A stretch of 63,240 nt of DNA from Hymenobacter aerophilus DSM 13606 (lineage in GTDB: Bacteria > Bacteroidota > Bacteroidia > Cytophagales > Hymenobacteraceae). Below, one piece after another: positions 44,594-53,291 of this stretch. Under the pieces are notes generated by a model, which worked only from the letters and a program-made list of their open reading frames with translations, was not told where the DNA came from and searched no databases. The stretch spans positions 1 through 63,240 of the forward strand of contig NZ_KB907820.1 of NCBI RefSeq assembly GCF_000382225.1, in the 5' to 3' direction. Every line of letters begins with the position of its first letter. Positions within the stretch are counted from its first letter, which is position 1. The position numbers and the translations under genes were made by a program.

Positions 44594-45622
44594 TCAGCCT
44601 AAATCGGCCAGGAAGGCCATGGTGTCGATGCCGTCGGCGTAGTCGGCGAGGCCGGGGTGCTGGGCCTGCCCGAAGGCGAAGGAGCCCGCGTACTGCCCGC
44701 CGCCCGAGACGATGCACTGGGTCTGGGCCGCCACGTCGGTGAGCTGGTCGACGAGGTCGACTTCGGTGGCGTAGGTGCCGAAGTGCAGCACCGAGATGGG
44801 CGACACGAGCCGGGCGCTTTCAGTGAGCAGCAGAAAGCCCGAATCGAGGTGGGGCGCCGCGTTTACCAGCAGAATGCTCTTGTTGTAGTCGTAGTTGTTC
44901 TGATAGCGGTTGTGCTGCAGCACGTGCTGCCAGGGCTGCAGGGCATCGAGCAGCAGCGGAAAATCGTAGCCGACGGGCGCGTACACTTTGCTTACGTTGC
45001 GGCAGCCCAGGCCGTAATAGCGGAAAATATCCTCGCCCAGCAAGCCCAGCTCATGCGGCGTTTCGCGGCCCGTGAGCACGGCCAAGCTGGTGCGGTTGCG
45101 CCGGATGATGTGGGGCTTCTTGCTGAAATAATACTCGAAATAGCGGGCCGTGTTGTCGGAGCCGGTGGCAATGAAAGCGTCGGCGGCGTTCAGGCGCTCC
45201 ACCAGCTGCACGGCTTCCGCGAAGCGGGGCTCCAGGGTGGTCAGCTCATTCAGAATCCAGCGCATGAGCACGGTATCGTCGGAGCTGAGCTTGGCCAGCA
45301 GCTGGTGGCCGCTAAGCAGCACGCACAGCGCATCGTGAAAGCCGACCAGCGGGATATTGCCGGCCATCACCACGCCTACCAGCCGCGGGGTTGGGTCGGG
45401 CTCGGGGCGGTAGCGGCCAGCCCAAAGGCGCAGGGGCTCCTGCTGCAGCATCTGGGCAATGCCTTCAATTGCAGCCCGCACATTGGGCGCATCAAACCAG
45501 GGATTGTTGTTGCGGGCGCGGGCACAAAGGTCGGCCAGTTCGTCGGCCTGAGCCGGGGAAAGCAAAGCGGTGAGGCGCTGGCCCAGGGCCACAAAAGCGG
45601 CCAGGCGGTCGGCGTGCATCAT
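44594..45622 (-). CDS. LuxC-type acyl-CoA reductase
   Basis: A 342-residue member of PF05893. Two adjacent ATG codons (45622 and 45619) are possible starts; the region upstream in the same frame is a shadow of the ferredoxin gene. Family features include GVVMAGNIPLVGFHDALCVLLSGH (read in parts, NAD(P)-binding) near residue 80 and CRNVSKVYAP near residue 205, whose cysteine is the likely thioester-forming residue. LuxC reduces fatty acyl groups to aldehydes. It is divergent from a ferredoxin gene, a neighbourhood that I recall as common in Bacteroidota, so ferredoxin may be its redox partner. Confidence 0.87.
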   Translation of the reverse strand: MMHADRLAAFVALGQRLTALLSPAQADELADLCARARNNNPWFDAPNVRAAIEGIAQMLQQEPLRLWAGRYRPEPDPTPRLVGVVMAGNIPLVGFHDALCVLLSGHQLLAKLSSDDTVLMRWILNELTTLEPRFAEAVQLVERLNAADAFIATGSDNTARYFEYYFSKKPHIIRRNRTSLAVLTGRETPHELGLLGEDIFRYYGLGCRNVSKVYAPVGYDFPLLLDALQPWQHVLQHNRYQNNYDYNKSILLVNAAPHLDSGFLLLTESARLVSPISVLHFGTYATEVDLVDQLTDVAAQTQCIVSGGGQYAGSFAFGQAQHPGLADYADGIDTMAFLADLG

Positions 45623-45736
45623 ATATAGCAAGCTGAAAAGGCGAAGGAGAGGGGCAGCCGGAGCCGCCGCCGGATGAAAACAATATCGGTGGCCCGAAAT
45701 TACATAGCATATACGTAGGGGTGTGCGGCGAATGCC

Positions 45737-45744
45737 TACTTTTG
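45737..45744 (+). promoter_or_regulatory. -7 element of the ferredoxin gene (TACTTTTG)
   Basis: Exact TAnnTTTG match, 76 bases before the ATG at 45821. Confidence 0.6.
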
Positions 45745-45820
45745 CCTTTTCGTATCCTGCCTGCGGCCGCTTACGTACCCTACGTACCCGATTTACTTTC
45801 CCTTCAAGACTCCCGAGGCT

Positions 45821-46171
45821 ATGGCCATCATGATAACCGACGAGTGCATCAACTGTGGTGCCTGCGAACCGGAATGCCCCAACACCGCTATTTACGAGGG
45901 CGGCGCCGCCTGGCGCTGGGCCGACGGCACCAGCCTGAAAGACGTGCAGCTCGACGGCGGCCAAACCGTGTCGGGCGTAGCGCCCCAGACGCCGGTTTCC
46001 GACGAGTACTACTACATCGTATCGGATAAATGCACCGAGTGCGTGGGCTTCCACGAAGAGCCCCAGTGCGCCGCAGTTTGCCCCGTGGATTGCTGCGTAG
46101 ATGACCCCGATTACCGCGAATCGCAGGAGAAACTGATTGCCAAGAAAGAGTGGCTCCATCAGGAAGCTTAG
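45821..46171 (+). CDS. 4Fe-4S dicluster ferredoxin
   Basis: A 116-residue cytoplasmic ferredoxin. The first cluster motif is [12 protein letters not shown] near residue 9. The second is split by an insertion ([18 protein letters not shown]), the arrangement of Alvin-type 2[4Fe-4S] ferredoxins. Length and C-terminal helix ([10 protein letters not shown]) agree with the family. It carries low-potential electrons. It is divergent from the acyl-CoA reductase gene and is closed by a terminator before valS. Confidence 0.94.
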   Translation: MAIMITDECINCGACEPECPNTAIYEGGAAWRWADGTSLKDVQLDGGQTVSGVAPQTPVSDEYYYIVSDKCTECVGFHEEPQCAAVCPVDCCVDDPDYRESQEKLIAKKEWLHQEA

Positions 46172-46239
46172 CCTACTTAGCGTAGCGAAAAGGCCTTTTG
46201 CGGCATTGTGGCGGTTATTGCCGTTGCGCCGCTTTTCTC

Positions 46240-46279
46240 AGCAAGCCCCTGGCATCCGCGTTGGTGCCGGGGGCTTGCT
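46240..46279 (+). terminator. Terminator after the ferredoxin gene
   Basis: AGCAAGCCCCTGGCA pairs with TGCCGGGGGCTTGCT with one mismatch. The T run after it is weak. Confidence 0.7.
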
Positions 46280-46363
46280 GCTTATGGAGACAACCGGTTT
46301 ATGTCGGTAGCTCCATTTTGGAGCGGTGCGCCGGCCCCACTTTCGGCCCCGGCCCGAAATAGC

Positions 46364-46371
46364 TACTTTTG
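46364..46371 (+). promoter_or_regulatory. -7 element of valS (TACTTTTG)
   Basis: Exact TAnnTTTG match. It excludes an upstream start at 46369 and supports the ATG at 46405. Confidence 0.7.
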
Positions 46372-46404
46372 CGCCCGTATCCGCCCCCGAATTTTCCCCG
46401 ACCG

Positions 46405-49113
46405 ATGACCATCGCCAAAACCTATACCCCCGCCGACGTTGAAGCCAAATGGTACCAGCGCTGGCAGGAGCAGGGCTTTTTCAAAGCCAAGGCCAACCCT
46501 CGCAAGCAGCCCTACTCGGTCGTGATTCCGCCGCCCAACGTGACGGGCGTGCTGCACATGGGCCATATGCTCAACAATACCATTCAGGATGTGCTGGTGC
46601 GCCGGGCCCGGATGCAGGGCTTCGAGGCCTGCTGGGTGCCCGGCACCGACCACGCCTCCATTGCCACCGAGGCCAAAGTAGTGGCGCTGTTGAAAGAGCA
46701 GGGCATCGAGAAAAAAGACCTGACCCGCGAGCAATTCCTGGAGCACGCCTTCGCCTGGAAGGAAAAATATGGCGGCATCATTCTGGAGCAGCTCAAGCAG
46801 CTCGGCGCCTCCTGCGACTGGGACCGGACCCGCTTCACGATGGAGCCCAAACTGACCGAAGCGGTGCTGCGCGTGTTCGTGGATTTGCACCAAAAAGGCC
46901 TCATTTACCGCGGCGTACGCATGGTCAACTGGGACCCGCTGGGCCAAACCGCCCTGTCCGACGAGGAGGTCATCCCGAAAGACGTGATGGCCAAGATGTA
47001 CTATTTGCGGTACGAGATAGTAGAAGCTGCAAGATTCAAGCCGCAAGCTGCAAGCGCAAAAGCTGCTGATCAGAACGAAAGCTTGCCGCTTGAAGCTGAC
47101 AGCTTGCAGCTTATAATAGCTACTTCCCGCCCGGAAACCATTATGGCCGACGTGGCGGTGGCGGTGAACCCGAACGACCCGCGCTACCAGCACCTGATTG
47201 GGCAGAAAGTGCGGATTCCGCTGTTGGGGCGCGAGATTCCGGTGATTGGCGACGAGTACGTGACGATGGATTTCGGCACCGGGGCGCTGAAGGTGACGCC
47301 GGCCCACGACTTGAACGACTACGAGCTGGGCGTGAAGCACAACCTGCCCGTTATCGACATTCTGAACAACGACGGCACGCTCAACGACAAAGCCGTGCTC
47401 TACGTGGGCCAGGAGCGTTTCGCGGCCCGCCGCAACATTGTGAAGGACCTGGAAGAGGCCGGCCATTTGGTGAAGGTGGAGGAGTACGCCAGCATCGTGC
47501 AGACCTCGGAGCGCACCAAGGCCGTTATTGAGCCCCGGCTGAGCTTGCAGTGGTTCCTGAAAATGGAGCATCTGGCCAAGCCGGCCCTGGAGGTGGTGGA
47601 GAATGACACCGTGCAGCTGCATCCGGCCAAGTTCAAGAACACCTATCGGGTGTGGATGGAGAACGTGCGCGACTGGTGCATCTCGCGGCAACTGTGGTGG
47701 GGCCAGCAGATTCCGGCCTGGTACCTGCCCGACGGCACCTATGTGGTAGCCCTCACGCCCGAGGCCGCCCTGGAGCAGGCGCGCACCCAGACCGGCAACG
47801 AGAACCTGACGGCCGCCGACTTGCGCCAGGATGAGGACGTGCTCGATACCTGGTTTTCGTCGTGGCTGTGGCCGATTTCGGTGTTCGATGGGTTTGAGGA
47901 CCCCGACAACGCCGACGTCAACTATTTCTACCCCACCAACGACCTCGTTACCGGCCCCGACATCCTGTTTTTCTGGGTGGCCCGCATGATTATGGCCGGC
48001 CTGGAATTCCGCAAGGAAGTGCCGTTTCGCCACGTGTACCTGACCGGTATCGTGCGCGACGCCCAGGGCCGCAAGATGAGCAAGCAGCTCGGCAACTCGC
48101 CCGACCCGCTCGACCTCATTGCCCAGTTCGGGGCCGACGGCGTGCGCACCGGCATGTTGTTCTCGGCCCCGGCCGGCAACGATTTGCTCTACGACGAGAA
48201 GCTCGTGGAGCAGGGCCGCAACTTCACCAACAAGCTCTGGAACGCCTTCCGCCTGACCAAAGGCTGGGAGGTGGATGCCGCGCTGCCCTTCGTGAACGAC
48301 CGGGCCGTGGAGTGGTTTGGCGCCCGCCTGCAGGCCGCCGTGGCCGAGATGGACGAGCACTTCGAGAAGTTCCGGATTTCGGATGCGCTGATGACGGTGT
48401 ACAAGCTGGTCTGGGACGACTTCTGCTCGGTTTACCTGGAGATGATCAAGCCCGCCTACCAGGCCCCCATCGACCCCGAAACCCTGCGCCACACCAACGC
48501 CTACCTCGAAACGCTGCTGCGGCTGCTGCACCCGTTCATGCCCTTCATCACGGAGGAGATCTGGCACGAGCTGGCCGAGCGCGGCCCCAAAGAGTACGTG
48601 TGCGTGGCCGCCTGGCCCAAGCCCCAACCCGTAGCCGACGCGCCCGCGCTGCTGGCCCGCATGGCCCAGGCGCTGGAAATCGTAGGCGGCGTGCGCACCA
48701 TCCGCAACCAGAAAGGCCTGGGCCCCAACAAGCCCCTCACGCTGGCCGCCAAAACCACCGAATCCGCGCTGCAAATCCTGCTCACCGACTACGCCGGCAT
48801 CATCCGCAAGCTGGCCGCCCTCACCGATATTTCGGTGGTTGAGGCGGCTCCGGCGGCGGCCGTGGGCTTCGTGGCGGGCGGGGCCGAATTCTTCGTGCCC
48901 CTGGAAGGCCAGATTGACCTCGGGGCCGAAAAGGAGCGCCTGACCAAAGAGCTGGAGTACGCCCAGGGCTTCCGCGACTCGGTGGGTAAGAAGCTGAGCA
49001 ACGAGAAGTTCGTGGCCAATGCCAAGCCCGAGTTGGTAGCGCGCGAGCGGCAGAAGCTGGCCGACGCCGAAGCCCAGATTGCGGCCCTGCAGCAGCAGCT
49101 GACAGGGCTGTAA
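46405..49113 (+). CDS. valS: Valyl-tRNA synthetase with repeat-derived insertion
   Basis: A 902-residue class I synthetase that charges tRNA-Val. The HIGH motif is in VLHMGHMLN and the KMSKS motif reads KMSKQLGNSPDPLD. The editing domain, anticodon-binding domain and a C-terminal coiled coil (DLGAEKERLTKELEYAQGF) are present. Residues 207-235, between KMYYLRYEIV and LIIATSRPETIMAD, have no counterpart I know in ValRS. The DNA there (47023-47113) is a heptamer palindrome like the intergenic one at 40361. The insert is in frame and sits where a strand leads into the editing domain, so it probably forms a tolerated loop. Confidence 0.96.
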   Translation: MTIAKTYTPADVEAKWYQRWQEQGFFKAKANPRKQPYSVVIPPPNVTGVLHMGHMLNNTIQDVLVRRARMQGFEACWVPGTDHASIATEAKVVALLKEQGIEKKDLTREQFLEHAFAWKEKYGGIILEQLKQLGASCDWDRTRFTMEPKLTEAVLRVFVDLHQKGLIYRGVRMVNWDPLGQTALSDEEVIPKDVMAKMYYLRYEIVEAARFKPQAASAKAADQNESLPLEADSLQLIIATSRPETIMADVAVAVNPNDPRYQHLIGQKVRIPLLGREIPVIGDEYVTMDFGTGALKVTPAHDLNDYELGVKHNLPVIDILNNDGTLNDKAVLYVGQERFAARRNIVKDLEEAGHLVKVEEYASIVQTSERTKAVIEPRLSLQWFLKMEHLAKPALEVVENDTVQLHPAKFKNTYRVWMENVRDWCISRQLWWGQQIPAWYLPDGTYVVALTPEAALEQARTQTGNENLTAADLRQDEDVLDTWFSSWLWPISVFDGFEDPDNADVNYFYPTNDLVTGPDILFFWVARMIMAGLEFRKEVPFRHVYLTGIVRDAQGRKMSKQLGNSPDPLDLIAQFGADGVRTGMLFSAPAGNDLLYDEKLVEQGRNFTNKLWNAFRLTKGWEVDAALPFVNDRAVEWFGARLQAAVAEMDEHFEKFRISDALMTVYKLVWDDFCSVYLEMIKPAYQAPIDPETLRHTNAYLETLLRLLHPFMPFITEEIWHELAERGPKEYVCVAAWPKPQPVADAPALLARMAQALEIVGGVRTIRNQKGLGPNKPLTLAAKTTESALQILLTDYAGIIRKLAALTDISVVEAAPAAAVGFVAGGAEFFVPLEGQIDLGAEKERLTKELEYAQGFRDSVGKKLSNEKFVANAKPELVARERQKLADAEAQIAALQQQLTGL
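47023..47113. repeat. In-frame heptamer palindrome inside valS
   Basis: Left arm GAAGCTGCAAGATTCAAGCC and GCAAGC; right arm GCTTGCCGCTTGAAGCTGAC with AGCTTGCAGCTT. The right arm complement matches the left apart from a seven-base (one-unit) gap. It encodes about 29 residues of valS. Confidence 0.9.
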
Positions 49114-49210
49114 ACCCGGGTGCTGCGGCGAGATATTCCGGCCGGTTGTTCATTGAACGACCGGCCGGCCTGTTTCAACCGGTATTGCGGGGGATTGAGC
49201 GAGCAAAATA

Positions 49211-49240
49211 TTGGTCTATTGTAATAGTCCGATATCTTCG
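49211..49240 (+). promoter_or_regulatory. Promoter of the TPR histidine kinase gene
   Basis: TTGG at 49211, 19 bases of spacing after TTG, and TATCTTCG at 49233-49240 match the Bacteroidota -33/-7 layout. The -7 box ends four bases before the GTG at 49245. Confidence 0.6.
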
Positions 49241-49244
49241 GGCA

Positions 49245-51080
49245 GTGAAGCGCTTTCTCCTCATTTGCTCGTTGTGTTGCCTGGGGCTGGCGGGGCCGGC
49301 CCGCGCGCTGGGCCCAACGGCGCAGGCCGATAGCCTGCTGCGGTTGCTCAACGCCTCGCGCCCCGATACCAGCCGGGTAAACCTGCTGATTCAGCTGGCC
49401 TGGGCCCGCACCGACGACAGCCCCGTAACGGCCATCCGGTACGGGCAACAGGGCCGCCAGCTGGCGCACCAGCTCCGGTTTTCGCGCGGTGAGTGCCGTA
49501 CCCTGCTGATGCTGGGCTGGGCCTTCCTGCGCTCCGGCAACTACCCCACGGCCATACAGTCGATGCAGGCGGCGCGGCGGCTGGCCGAGCGCATCAACTA
49601 CCGCGGCGGCCAGGTGCACGCCGACAACGGCATGGGCTACGCCCACCTGGAGCAGGGCAGCCCCCGGCTGGCGCTGCGCTACCTTTTCCGGGCCGTGCGC
49701 CGGGCCGAAGCCATTGGCGACAAGATGCTGCTGACGCCTATTCCGGGCAACATCGGCCAGGCCTACCTGCAGCTAAACAAGACTGACTCGGCCCGCCATT
49801 ACATAGAGTGGGGCTACCGGCTCGATTTGGAGCAGCAGGACTGGCACAGCGAAATCGGCGACCTGGCCCTGCTGGGCGACGTAGCGATGCAGAGCGGCCA
49901 GCCGGAGCAGGCCCGCGCCTACTACCGGCGCTGCATCGAGCGGGCCGAGGGCCGGCCCATCTCGTACGCGCTGTGCCAGGCCTGGCTGGGGCTGGCCCGG
50001 CTGGCCCGCCAGCAAAATCAGCCAGTTCAGGCACTGGCCAATGCGCAGCGGGCGCTCGAAGCCAGCCAGCAGGGCGGCTACACCCGCGGAATCCTTATTG
50101 CCAGCGAGGCGCTGGCCAATCAGTATGAAGCCCGCGGCGACACGGCCCGCGCCTTTGCCCACCTGCGCCGGGCCAGCCAGACCAACGGCCGGCTGTTCAG
50201 CCTCAACCGCCTGGTGCAGGTGCAGGCGCTCGATTTTGGGGAACAGCTGCGGCGGCAGGAGCAGGGCGACGAGCGACGTCAGCAGCAGGCCCAGCAGCGG
50301 CAGAATCTGCTGTTGGGTAGCCTGCTGTTGCTGTTTATTAGCTCGGGGGTGGGTTACCTGCTCATCAGCCGGCAGCATTTGCGCCGCGAGGTGGCCCTGG
50401 TGCAGGAACGCCAGCAGCTGGAGCGCCGCTACGCCGCCGAAATTCTGCAGATTGAGGAAAAGGAGCGCCGCCGGGTGGGCGCCGACCTGCACGACGGCGT
50501 GGGCCAGCTGCTGTGTGCGGCCCACATGAACCTGGCCGCGCTGCAGCAACAGCTGGTCCCCGGCGAGCCGCAGCAACAGTCGCTGCTCGCCACGGCCGTC
50601 GCTACTATTGATGAGTCGGTGCGCGAAATCCGCAGCATTTCGCATGGGCTGGCGCCGGTGGCGCTGCTGGAGCGCGGGCTGGTGCCGGCGGCCCAGCAGC
50701 TGCTCGGCCGCCTGCGCTACTCGGCGCCCGGGCTGGCCGTGGAGTTGCATACGGTGGGGTTGCCCGCGCCGGGCCTGCCGGGGGCGGCGCAGGCGCTGGT
50801 GTACCGCATTCTGCAGGAAGCTGTGCAGAACGTGTTGCGCCATGCCCACGCCACCGAGCTTACGGTGCAGCTGCTGGGCACGGCCACCGACCTCACGGTG
50901 ATGGTGGAGGACAACGGCCGGGGCTTCGCGAACAAAACCGAGGGCCTGGGCATGCACAACATCCGCCTGCGTGCCCGCTACCTCAATGCCGACCTGCAGC
51001 TCGATTCGGAGCCCGGCCGCGGCACCACGCTCACGCTGCGCGTACCGCTGGAAACCCCGGCCGCCACGCCGGCGGCGTAA
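49245..51080 (+). CDS. TPR-containing sensor histidine kinase (NarL-group, HisKA_3)
   Basis: A 611-residue kinase. The GTG at 49245 gives a signal sequence (MKRFLLICSLCCLGLAG). TPR-like helices fill residues 30-350 in the periplasm, followed by a transmembrane helix (about 360-385), a coiled coil and a HisKA_3 dimerisation domain with H416 in ADLHDGVGQLL. The HATPase domain carries EDNGRGF and GLGMHNIRLRARY. Such kinases partner NarL-type regulators, but none is adjacent. The C-terminal 100 codons are duplicated as a decayed copy at 52893-53199, and the intergenic DNA after the stop is duplicated as well. Confidence 0.93.
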   Translation: MKRFLLICSLCCLGLAGPARALGPTAQADSLLRLLNASRPDTSRVNLLIQLAWARTDDSPVTAIRYGQQGRQLAHQLRFSRGECRTLLMLGWAFLRSGNYPTAIQSMQAARRLAERINYRGGQVHADNGMGYAHLEQGSPRLALRYLFRAVRRAEAIGDKMLLTPIPGNIGQAYLQLNKTDSARHYIEWGYRLDLEQQDWHSEIGDLALLGDVAMQSGQPEQARAYYRRCIERAEGRPISYALCQAWLGLARLARQQNQPVQALANAQRALEASQQGGYTRGILIASEALANQYEARGDTARAFAHLRRASQTNGRLFSLNRLVQVQALDFGEQLRRQEQGDERRQQQAQQRQNLLLGSLLLLFISSGVGYLLISRQHLRREVALVQERQQLERRYAAEILQIEEKERRRVGADLHDGVGQLLCAAHMNLAALQQQLVPGEPQQQSLLATAVATIDESVREIRSISHGLAPVALLERGLVPAAQQLLGRLRYSAPGLAVELHTVGLPAPGLPGAAQALVYRILQEAVQNVLRHAHATELTVQLLGTATDLTVMVEDNGRGFANKTEGLGMHNIRLRARYLNADLQLDSEPGRGTTLTLRVPLETPAATPAA

Positions 51081-51144
51081 CTTGCGGGCCGGCGCGACGC
51101 CTAGCTATTCTGCCGGCTGCCACGGCTCACCCCGATTCTCTGCT

Positions 51145-51315
51145 ATTTCTGTTGCTCTCATTGCGGCCATCAAAGCCCATGCCTTCGTCGCGCCCATCGG
51201 CACCCGAACCGATAATTACTACTGGCTCAACGAGCGCGAAAACCCGGCCGTTGCCAGCCGCCTTGACGCAGAAAACGTCGGCTACGATACCATGGCTCCA
51301 TCTGGCTTTGCACGC
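51145..51315 (+). pseudogene. Decayed N-terminal fragment of a second oligopeptidase B
   Basis: Translation from 51145 closely matches residues 1-55 of the intact oligopeptidase at 53292: AAIKAHAFVAPIGTRTDNYY against AAVKAHALVSPFGTRTDNYY, then WLNERENP against WLNERDNP, and ENVGYDTMAP against ENAYFDAQMAP. The start codon has become ATT. Similarity stops near 51315. The fragment follows the kinase stop codon in the same order as the intact pair. Confidence 0.88.
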
Positions 51316-51654
51316 TGGTCGCCAAGCAGTGCTTCGCGTTACTATCTTTGACTGTCCCCCGCCTTAGTCTGTAGTTCCCAACTTGAGCTAGTTATATGGC
51401 AGTTGCGTACGCAGTAGGTAAGCCGTAAAGACAGAACATTTTGTGTCTTCTTGTTGAATTTGCGTGCATGTAGCGGTTTCGCGAACCGTAGGTACCCGAA
51501 GTAGCATCATGTATTCACGTCTCATTATCTAACGAAACTGTGTAGGCAGTGCGGCCAACAAGACGCAAATCCGCGTCTATACATCAGATGGGTTACACCT
51601 TTCACGAAACCGCTATAGTTGTCTTAACGATGATTTAATTCCCTGATCCACCGT
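51316..51654. other. Non-coding left part of the insertion in the duplicated locus
   Basis: Moderate-GC DNA unlike the flanks, with no supported gene. It contains an isolated GACGCAAATCCGCGTCTATACA module at about 51561-51588 related to the palindrome at 1748-1854. It becomes very AT-rich just before the membrane-protein gene. Confidence 0.5.
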
Positions 51655-52827
51655 ATGAAATTATTGTTTTTCTGCTCATTCTTAGTAATTTATTTGCTGA
51701 TAAATACACTATTCTTGTATAAGTACGGACTTCGTTATGAAAGTATTTATATTTTTTATGTCTTGGTAATTTATAGTTGCGTAACAGGCGCTTTGCCATA
51801 CCTCTTAAAAAAGATAAAATTTCCAAAAGTATCTTTCTTTTTGATTGCCGTATTAGTTTTTATAGTAATCCTGTTAATCAATCTTGCCGTTGATGGTAAT
51901 AGTTTGAATGTAGACCGTTGGTCGGCCATGGATGTTTCGCTGGCGGCGCTGTTGCACGGTGAGTATCCTTACTCGGCAACAGATCATTTAAATGGGCGGA
52001 GCTCAAATTTACCCGCGCTTTTGTTGCTTGGACTGCCGGGCTATTTGTTGGGCGATGTTGGTTTCCTGCAATTGTTTTCTTTTGCGTTCTTTGTCTATAT
52101 TCTGCTTCAAAGCCTGGAAACGTATCAGGCCCGGCTCCTGGGGTTGTTGCTGCTGGCAGGTTCGAGCGCCTGGCTGTGGGAGGTAGCGACTAAGAGCGAC
52201 CTACTGAGTAATTTTATAGTTCTGCTGGGTTTCATCGTGTTATGGCAAAAAAAGAATGCCGGGCATATAGCGCAGCGGTCATTTCTGGTGGGAGGGCTTG
52301 CAGGCTTTATATTCTACACACGGCTGATTTCGTTTATTCCATTGGCAATTTTTTTATTTCAGGATTTTGTGCAGCTACCATTGCGCAAAAAACTGTCATT
52401 TATCACTGCATCTTTGGGCGTTATTACTGTGCTCACGCTGGTGGTATTTAAAAACTGCCCGAGCCTGGCCGTTTTCAAGGAAAACAATCCGTTTACGTTG
52501 CAAAACCGGCAGTTGCCTCTGCTGGTCAGCGCGGGTACGATGCTGCTGCCTTTGTTTTTCTCCCAGAGAAATATACCGCTACTTATGCTAACGCGGCGTT
52601 GTATTGTATTGATTCTGCTTCCCGTACTGCTCGCTTTTTTGTTTTCATGGCAGAAAAATGGTTTTCACAGCATTATTCACGAGTCGGCGTTTGATATTAG
52701 TTATTTCAATTTCGTAACCCCTTTCGTTATCTACTATCTGGCCCTTGCCTTCGAGCAGCATCTGGCGGCTACCGCCCAAGCGAGTCCGGTACCAATACAA
52801 ACTTTACGTTTTCGTCGGTCCGTCTGA
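51655..52827 (+). CDS. Low-GC polytopic membrane protein, glycosyltransferase-like
   Basis: A 390-residue protein with ten or so hydrophobic helices. The polar segment VDRWSAMDVSLAALLHGEYP near residue 87 recalls the first periplasmic loop of dolichyl-phosphate-sugar-type membrane mannosyltransferases (GT-C fold, DUF2029/GT87-like). I cannot name the family. Base composition is far more AT-rich than the surroundings, especially in the first 250 bases, which suggests transfer. Its last few codons (RFRRSV) run into relic oligopeptidase DNA in another frame, so the native C-terminus may have been lost or changed. Expression is unproven. Confidence 0.7.
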   Translation: MKLLFFCSFLVIYLLINTLFLYKYGLRYESIYIFYVLVIYSCVTGALPYLLKKIKFPKVSFFLIAVLVFIVILLINLAVDGNSLNVDRWSAMDVSLAALLHGEYPYSATDHLNGRSSNLPALLLLGLPGYLLGDVGFLQLFSFAFFVYILLQSLETYQARLLGLLLLAGSSAWLWEVATKSDLLSNFIVLLGFIVLWQKKNAGHIAQRSFLVGGLAGFIFYTRLISFIPLAIFLFQDFVQLPLRKKLSFITASLGVITVLTLVVFKNCPSLAVFKENNPFTLQNRQLPLLVSAGTMLLPLFFSQRNIPLLMLTRRCIVLILLPVLLAFLFSWQKNGFHSIIHESAFDISYFNFVTPFVIYYLALAFEQHLAATAQASPVPIQTLRFRRSV

Positions 52828-52890
52828 GCTTGGTGGACCGGGTATTTGCCTGCGTATCTGCTACATCCGGGGTGGGCCGCAAATGCGCCT
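52800..52890 (+). pseudogene. Decayed internal fragment of oligopeptidase B
   Basis: Reads CCGTCTGAGCTTGGTGGACC and onward, matching the intact gene near 54689-54760 (residues about 465-490, which encode RLSLLDRGFAYVICHIRGG). GIC-LRICYIRGG can be read from the relic. It is joined directly to the kinase fragment that follows. Confidence 0.8.
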
Positions 52891-52892
52891 GC

Positions 52893-53199
52893 ATACGGCG
52901 GACCTGCCGGGGAAAGGGCCAATAATGGTAATTTAGACCCTTGTGTCCCGCATTCAGCAGAAGGCCGTGCAGAATATGCTGTGCCACGCCGAAGTTACAG
53001 AACTGACCTGACGCTGATAGTGGAGAGCGACGTCGGCAGCTTCGGTCTGAAGCGAATTGAGGGCCTGGGCATGCACAACATCCGCCTGCGGGCCCGCTAC
53101 CTCAATGCCGACCTGCAGCTTGATTCGGAGCCCGGCCGCGGCACCACGCTCACGCTGCGCGTACCGCTGGAAGCGCCAGCCGCCACGCCGGCGGCGTAA
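52893..53199 (+). pseudogene. Decayed C-terminal fragment of the TPR histidine kinase
   Basis: The first half aligns with kinase codons for GLPGAAQALVYRILQEAVQ (relic DLPGKGPIMVI, stop, TLVSRIQQKAVQ, NMLCHAEVTELT, stop) and carries in-frame stops. From about 53058 to the TAA at 53199 it is almost identical to 50937-51080, ending in the same TPAA. The uneven divergence suggests recent gene conversion of the 3' part or stronger decay of the 5' part. Confidence 0.9.
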
Positions 53200-53291
53200 C
53201 TTGCGGACGGCCCCGGCAGTTTACTGCGGACCGGCACCTTGCGCTGCCCCAGGGGCGGCCGGGTACTTCATCACAACCGACTTTCCTGCAT
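53200..53291. other. Intergenic DNA before the intact oligopeptidase gene
   Basis: Begins with ACTTGCGG, as after the kinase at 51081, and ends with CCGACTTTCCTGCAT, mirrored by the relic at about 51131-51144. It shows that the intergenic region was part of the duplicated unit. Confidence 0.7.

Noticed and set aside
46369..46404. Longer N-terminus for valS
   Set aside because: The extension would begin inside the TACTTTTG -7 element and adds residues not seen in ValRS.
52846..53199. 117-residue plus-strand frame ending in kinase-like sequence
   Set aside because: Only its last 50 residues match the kinase; the rest is out of frame with the relic. It is part of the decayed duplicate.
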